Below are positions 60,543 through 64,000 of a DNA stretch of 64,000 nt, piece by piece. The position numbers and the translations under genes are program-made. The notes beneath the pieces are model-generated. The model did not search any database and had not been told where the DNA came from. It saw only the letters and a list, made by a program, of their open reading frames with translations. This stretch comes from Bradyrhizobium ottawaense (GTDB lineage: Bacteria > Pseudomonadota > Alphaproteobacteria > Rhizobiales > Xanthobacteraceae). The DNA lies in assembly GCF_900099825.1 (NCBI RefSeq), contig NZ_LT629693.1:6583001-6647000 (forward strand). Direction: 5' to 3'. Positions within the stretch are counted from its first letter, which is position 1; each line of letters starts with the position of its first letter.

Positions 60543-60634
60543 AAAACGACCGCGGCCCTCGTCAGGGGAGCTGACGAGGGCCGCGTTGGAACACTTCGTC
60601 GCGCCTAGGTTCGCAACGAGGTGTGGGAGTTCTT
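60543..60634. repeat. 92-bp repeat, copy 1: displaced copy of the flgH terminator region
   Basis: 87 of 92 positions identical to 61587-61678. It holds a 14-bp perfect stem (GCGGCCCTCGTCAG/CTGACGAGGGCCGC, loop GGGAG) and a second stem of about 12 bp (ACACTTCGTCGC/GCAACGAGGTGT). No gene ends here on the minus strand, so its terminator role is lost. Confidence 0.85.
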
Positions 60635-60659
60635 AGGGGCTTGATCGGAACGGCAGCGT

Positions 60660-60745
60660 GTACGGCGGGGTAGCCGAAGGCGTAACCCGCCGCTTTGCCG
60701 TCGAAGGGGCGGCGGATTACGCTTCGCTAATCCGCCCGGCTGATT
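60660..60745. repeat. Interspersed repeat (GGCGGGTTACGCCTTCGG type)
   Basis: Arms GGCGGGGTAGCCGAAGGCGT and ACCCGCC, followed by GGCGGATTACGCTTCGCTAA with TCCGCCC. Lies directly upstream of the toxin-antitoxin promoter. Confidence 0.6.
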
Positions 60746-60766
60746 TTCCCGTCGGCAATTGGATAA

Positions 60767-60801
60767 ATTGCTATAGACCGGTTTATAGCAATACTGCTAT
60801 A
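60767..60801. promoter_or_regulatory. Overlapping inverted-repeat operator of the toxin-antitoxin module
   Basis: ATTGCTATA and TATAGCAAT arms (perfect, 8-base spacer) at 60767-60792, and TATAGCA with TGCTATA at 60784-60801. The three half-sites probably bind the HTH antitoxin and overlap the -10 region, giving autoregulation. Confidence 0.65.
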
Positions 60802-60810
60802 TTGCCGGTA

Positions 60811-61183
60811 ATGATCGCACAGAAGCCCGCGATTTGGATTGGATCCTCCCGGCACGACCTGCGGGCTTTCCCGGATGAAGTTCGTCGCGTCATGGGCTGC
60901 GATCAACGACGCGCAGAACGGCGATGAGCATCCGCGGGCCAACGCCTTGAAGGGGTTTGGCGGTCGAAGTGTGCTCGAAGTGGTCGATGACGAAGACGGC
61001 GATACCTACCGTGCCGTCTACACCGTTCGCTTTGCCGCCGTGGTCTATGTCCTTCATGCCTTCCAGAAGAAGTCGAAGAAGGGGATCGAAACGCCAAGGC
61101 GCGAGATCGAGGTAATCAAGGCGCGGCTCAAAACGGCCGAGGCCCATTACCGGGAGAACTATGGAAAAGGAAGCAAGACATGA
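60811..61183 (+). pseudogene. HigB/Gp49-type toxin, frameshifted
   Basis: The toxin is split over two frames. The first frame reads MIAQKPAIWIGSSRHDLRAF then PDEVRRVMG, and the usual continuation (…AINDAQNGDEHPRANALKGF, then GRSVLEVVDDEDGDTYRAVY and VRFAAVVYVLHAFQKKSKKG) is found in the next frame from about 60895. This fits a small indel (net loss of two or gain of one base) between ATGGGC and TGCGATC at about 60893-60900. Left as is, the first frame ends at 60927 after ERR, giving a 38-residue product. HigB-type toxins are mRNA interferases; RelE-like fold. The frameshift may inactivate it, or be a sequence error; no slippery heptamer is seen. Confidence 0.75.
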
Positions 61184-61500
61184 GCACCGCGAAGAAAGTG
61201 ACCGCGAGTAGCGGCAACGTCTTTGCCGATTTGGGTTTTGCCAATCCGGAAGAAGAGCTTCTCAAGGCGAAGCTGGTTCGCGAGATCCGCGCCATCATCA
61301 AGCGCCGGAAGCTAACCCAGACCAAGGCGGCCGCCGTGCTGGGGCTCAAGCAGCCCGATGTTTCCGCCCTTGTCACCGGCCGTGTCGGCAAATTCTCGAT
61401 CGATCGTCTGGTCCGCTGTCTGGATCGGTTGGACTACAAGGTGGACGTCGTCGTGCGTCAAAAGCCGCGGCGCGCGTCTTCGCGTGCGATTGCGGCGTAG
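61180..61500 (+). CDS. HTH (XRE-type) antitoxin, HigA-like
   Basis: 106 residues. Helix-turn-helix: VREIRAIIKRRKLTQTKAAA, VLGLKQPDVSALVTGRVGKF and SIDRLVRCLDRLDYKV, the usual XRE antitoxin pattern. It overlaps the toxin end by ATGA, so it was co-translated with it. It would neutralise the toxin and repress the shared promoter at the inverted repeats upstream. The reading frame is intact although the toxin is broken, so it may now act only as an autoregulated repressor or as an antidote to a related toxin elsewhere. Confidence 0.85.
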   Translation: MSTAKKVTASSGNVFADLGFANPEEELLKAKLVREIRAIIKRRKLTQTKAAAVLGLKQPDVSALVTGRVGKFSIDRLVRCLDRLDYKVDVVVRQKPRRASSRAIAA

Positions 61501-61586
61501 TAGGGGAGGCCAAAGGCGTTGTCCCTAGAATCCTCAAATATGACTAGTCTGCGCTTCTAGGTGCCTAATTCGATCCGCTATCCCTC

Positions 61587-61678
61587 AAAACGACCGCGGC
61601 CTCCGTCAGGGGAGCTGACGGAGGCCGCGTTGGAACACTTCGTCGCGCCTAGGTTCGCAACGAGGTGTGGGAGCTCTT
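61587..61678 (-). repeat. 92-bp repeat, copy 2: terminator of the flgG-flgA-flgH operon
   Basis: Starts 13 bases after the flgH stop on the minus strand. The stem GCGGCCTCCGTCAG/CTGACGGAGGCCGC (14 bp, loop GGGAG) is followed on the minus strand by GGTCGTTTT, a terminator. A second stem lies nearer flgH. Differs from copy 1 by two compensated base pairs in the stem and one more base. Confidence 0.85.
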
Positions 61679-61690
61679 GAAACGGAATTC

Positions 61691-62443
61691 TCAGAACGGC
61701 AGCAACACGTCCATCACCTGCTGGCCGTAGCGGGGTTGCTGGATGTCGCTGATCTGGCCGCGGCCGCCATAGGCGATGCGGGCCTGTGCGATCTTCGAGG
61801 AGTCGATGGTGTTGTCGCTCTGGATGTCTTCCGGGCGCACGATGCCGGCGACGATCAGTTCGCGGATTTCGAAGTTGACGCGGATCTCCTGCTTGCCTTC
61901 GACCACCAGGTTGCCGTTCGGCAGCACCTGCGTCACCACGGCGGCGACGTTGGTCTGCAACGCTTCCTGGCGGTTGACCGAACCCTTGCCGTCGCTGGAA
62001 GCCGTCGAGTCCGCGGTCAGGATGCGGCCCGGCAGGATCTTATTCGCCTGCGTGATGGTCTGGGCGCCGATGAAGTTGGTGACGCCCGAATCTTCTTTGT
62101 TGGTGCGGCTGCGCTGGGTCTCGTTGGAGAGGGTGGCCTTGTCAGTGATGTTGACGGTCACGGTCAGGAGATCGCCGATGCGCGCGGCGCGCTGGTCCTT
62201 GAAGAAGGCGCGCGAGCCGTTCCGCCACAGCGAGTTGGCATTGTAGGAAGCCTGCTCCGGTTTTGGCATCGGCATCTGCACCGGCTTGTAGCCGGGCTGC
62301 GTGGTCGGATTTTCGATCTCCGTCAGCTTCGGCTTTTCGCCGATCTGGGAGAGGCGGTCGATCGAGGAACAACCGCTGGCAGCGGCGGCCAGCGAGAGAA
62401 GCGCGCCGGTCAGGATGAGGCGGTTGATACGGGAAACAGACAT
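61691..62443 (-). CDS. flgH: Flagellar L-ring lipoprotein FlgH
   Basis: 250 residues. Lipobox at SLAAAASGCSSIDR, so the mature protein is lipidated and sits in the outer membrane. Signature segments are SLWRNGSRAFFKDQRAARIG, DLLTVTVNITDKATLSNETQ, LPNGNLVVEGKQEIRVNFEI and the C-terminal RIAYGGRGQISDIQQPRYGQ. It forms the L ring with P-ring FlgI. Last of flgG-flgA-flgH, five bases after flgA; followed by a terminator. Confidence 0.95.
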   Translation of the reverse strand: MSVSRINRLILTGALLSLAAAASGCSSIDRLSQIGEKPKLTEIENPTTQPGYKPVQMPMPKPEQASYNANSLWRNGSRAFFKDQRAARIGDLLTVTVNITDKATLSNETQRSRTNKEDSGVTNFIGAQTITQANKILPGRILTADSTASSDGKGSVNRQEALQTNVAAVVTQVLPNGNLVVEGKQEIRVNFEIRELIVAGIVRPEDIQSDNTIDSSKIAQARIAYGGRGQISDIQQPRYGQQVMDVLLPF

Positions 62444-62448
62444 TTACA

Positions 62449-63540
62449 TTACTCGGTTTTGGCAGCGACTGAACTGACGTTGGCGACGGCGACGGCGACG
62501 GGAGCGGTGGACTGAGGTGCTTCGAGCGACGAGGTGGCATCGCTGACCGGCCCGGGGGCGAGCCGCGGCGTTGCGACCGAAATCGAAACCTGGCCGCGGC
62601 CAGTGACGACGCCGGACACCGTGCGCTTCGATTGCAGATTCATGACATTGACGACGTCGCCTTCGGTGCCGCCCTCGATCGCCTTGCCGCGAACGGTGAG
62701 GTAAAGCCCCGGCGACTCGTAGATCAGCGTGACGTTCTGGTCGCGCTGCACCAGATCGGGCTTGGCGAGATCGGCGACCTTGACGGCCTGGCCGGCGCGG
62801 AGCTGGCGGCGGGCCTGCATGCCGACCGCGCGGTCGCGGGTGGCGGCCTCGCCGCCCACTTCGGCCTTCGGGCGGCGCTCGACCATCACGTCGGAGGATT
62901 TCAAGACTTCGTTGCGCTCGACATTGCGCGCCAGCACCGCGGCCTCGACGGTCTCGACCGCCGTGCCGGTGAAGCGCAGCTTGGTCGCGCCAAGGCCGTT
63001 GTCATTGGCAATCTCGAAGGTGACGTCGAAGCGGCCGTTGCGGTTGTCGTAGCGTACCGACGTGGGCTGCATGGCGCCGGTGAAGCCGGCATCCAGCCTG
63101 ATATCGCCGGGATCGCGGTCGAAGGTGAGGCTGAGATTGGCAGCGTCGCCGAGACCGTTCCTGCGCTCCAGCGCACGGCCGACCTGCGCCTCGATATCCT
63201 TGCCCTCGATCGAGCGGGCCAGCCGCGTCACCGAAATTTCCTTGAGATCGCGGGTGTCGACGCCGATCACCTGGTGCGCGCGCAGCGCATTGATCACCAG
63301 CGGCACGGACAGCGAGCCGGTGGTGCCGAGATCCGGCGCGCGGTAGATCGCGATCTGGGAGGCCGAGCCGGCATTGTCGACGAGGTCGCCGATCCGCACG
63401 ATGTCGCTGGAGACCTGGACATTGGCGCGCAGCGCGGGGGCGGCGATGATGTCGGCCTGTTCCAGACGGCTTTGCGCGACCGCAACGGAAGCGGAGGCTG
63501 CGAGCAGGGCAGTGGCGAGGATGAGCGAGCGGGCGATCAT
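62449..63540 (-). CDS. flgA: P-ring assembly protein FlgA, long form
   Basis: 363 residues from the ATG at 63540; AAGGA before it. A TTG two codons earlier is possible. Signal peptide SLILATALLAASASVAVAQS. The C-terminal SAF-like domain has RNVERNEVLKSSDVMVERRP, AVGMQARRQLRAGQAVKVAD and VTLIYESPGLYLTVRGKAIE, the conserved half of FlgA. The N-terminal extra part (about 150 residues) makes it larger than the enteric protein (219). FlgA is the periplasmic chaperone for FlgI polymerisation. Confidence 0.92.
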   Translation of the reverse strand: MIARSLILATALLAASASVAVAQSRLEQADIIAAPALRANVQVSSDIVRIGDLVDNAGSASQIAIYRAPDLGTTGSLSVPLVINALRAHQVIGVDTRDLKEISVTRLARSIEGKDIEAQVGRALERRNGLGDAANLSLTFDRDPGDIRLDAGFTGAMQPTSVRYDNRNGRFDVTFEIANDNGLGATKLRFTGTAVETVEAAVLARNVERNEVLKSSDVMVERRPKAEVGGEAATRDRAVGMQARRQLRAGQAVKVADLAKPDLVQRDQNVTLIYESPGLYLTVRGKAIEGGTEGDVVNVMNLQSKRTVSGVVTGRGQVSISVATPRLAPGPVSDATSSLEAPQSTAPVAVAVANVSSVAAKTE

Positions 63541-63549
63541 GGCCAATCC

Positions 63550-64000
63550 TTAGCGGAACATATTGGAGGTGGACTGCAGCATCTGGTCGGCCGCGCTGAC
63601 CACCTTGGCGTTCATCTCGTAGGCGCGCTGCGCGGCGATCAGGTCGGAGATTTCCGAGACTACCTCGACGTTGGCCTGTTCGAGGTTGGACTGCTGCATG
63701 TCGCCGAAACCGTCGGTGTTGGCGATGCCGTCCTGCGGCGTGCCGGAAGCCGGCGTATCCGTGAACAGGTTGTCGCCGATCGGATTGAGGCCGGCCTTGT
63801 TGATGAAGCGGGTCAGGCCGATCTGGCCGACCGTGGTCGGCGTGGTCGAGCCCGGCAGGGTGACCGAGAGCTGGCCCTGCGCATTGATGGTGATGCCGGA
63901 GGCGTTCTGCGGGATCGTGATCGTCGGCTGCACCGGATTGCCCTGCGCGGTGACGACGCGGCCCTGCGCGTCCATCTGGAACGAGCCGTCGCGGGTATAG
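63550..64000 (-). CDS. flgG: Distal rod protein FlgG, 3' part
   Basis: The right edge cuts the gene; about 149 codons of the C-terminal end are present, with RDGSFQMDAQGRVVTAQGNP, QIGLTRFINKAGLNPIGDNL, the DxxGLxQGxLE-like region DGFGDMQQSNLEQANVEVVS and the helix ISDLIAAQRAYEMNAKVVSA. These are FlgG hallmarks (distal rod, flgF/flgG family). The start lies outside. It ends ten bases before the flgA ATG, and is cotranscribed with it. Confidence 0.93.
   Translation of the reverse strand, partial: YTRDGSFQMDAQGRVVTAQGNPVQPTITIPQNASGITINAQGQLSVTLPGSTTPTTVGQIGLTRFINKAGLNPIGDNLFTDTPASGTPQDGIANTDGFGDMQQSNLEQANVEVVSEISDLIAAQRAYEMNAKVVSAADQMLQSTSNMFR

Noticed and set aside
60880..60930. Programmed ribosomal frameshifting in the toxin gene
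   Set aside because: No X-XXY-YYZ slippery heptamer or stop-codon-adjacent pause signal is seen at the junction; a simple indel is the more economical reading.

Overview
The window reads as a chromosomal segment of a high-GC alphaproteobacterium of the Bradyrhizobium/Rhodopseudomonas group (Nitrobacteraceae). The evidence is the flagellar regulators FlbT, FlaF and FliX, a GPR/RgsE-type growth-pole protein, DUF1127, DUF3551 and ABC_sub_bind proteins, Bradyrhizobium-like interspersed palindromes, and CtrA-like (TTAA-N7-TTAA) and sigma-54 (TGGCA.../TTGC) sites. No rRNA, tRNA or CRISPR array was recognised by eye.

Layout. 1-3.2 kb (minus): a tightly packed operon for an exported flavin amine oxidase, a cytochrome c, an exported RidA imine deaminase and an exported M20 peptidase, which looks like a complete periplasmic amine-oxidation pathway. 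3.4-9.0 kb (minus): an 1859-residue membrane-anchored coiled-coil protein of the growth-pole-ring type, divergent from an Hpt phosphotransfer protein, with a perfect CtrA-type box between them. 9.9-18.1 kb: ferredoxin and ferredoxin-NADP reductase, a thioesterase, DUF2147, a large SGNH/GDSL-like hydrolase, a YbhN-type membrane protein and a DHA2 exporter. 18.3-20.7 kb: an MHYT-PAS-GGDEF-EAL protein. 20.7-28.5 kb: an accessory stretch with looser gene packing, containing small unknown genes, a NodS-like methyltransferase, an IS110-family transposase, an outer-membrane beta-barrel, an octapeptide-repeat membrane protein and ABC_sub_bind genes, one of them decayed. 28.5-36.9 kb: housekeeping and stress genes, including a MocR regulator with repeated operator-like sites, an MddA-type methanethiol methyltransferase, UspA, SixA-like phosphatase, a FAD oxidoreductase and MsrB.

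37.1-64 kb is a flagellar locus. It holds flgE-flgK-flgL behind a sigma-54 site, then a four-gene translationally coupled operon (glycosyltransferase, PLP enzyme, ATP-grasp ligase, PLP decarboxylase), flbT, flagellin, flaF, an unknown small protein, a flaG-like gene, an flgN-like gene, flgJ-like, flgI (its own sigma-54 site), fliX (CtrA-like site) and, at the right edge, flgG-flgA-flgH. A non-flagellar block at 55.3-61.5 kb interrupts it: HxlR/NAD(P)-binding pair, a cysteine-poor DksA, a hydratase, a DehI-like protein, a Tat-exported carbonic anhydrase, DUF3551 and a HigBA-like module.

The most notable observations are: (1) the amine oxidase/cytochrome/RidA periplasmic operon; (2) the undescribed-looking four-enzyme operon inside the flagellar cluster; (3) a related insert module apparently shared by hook, FlgL and flagellin; (4) a toxin-antitoxin module with a frameshifted toxin, lying between two 92-bp copies of the flgH terminator whose stems differ by compensatory changes. 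All calls come from reading the sequence and from knowledge of protein families; no database search was run.
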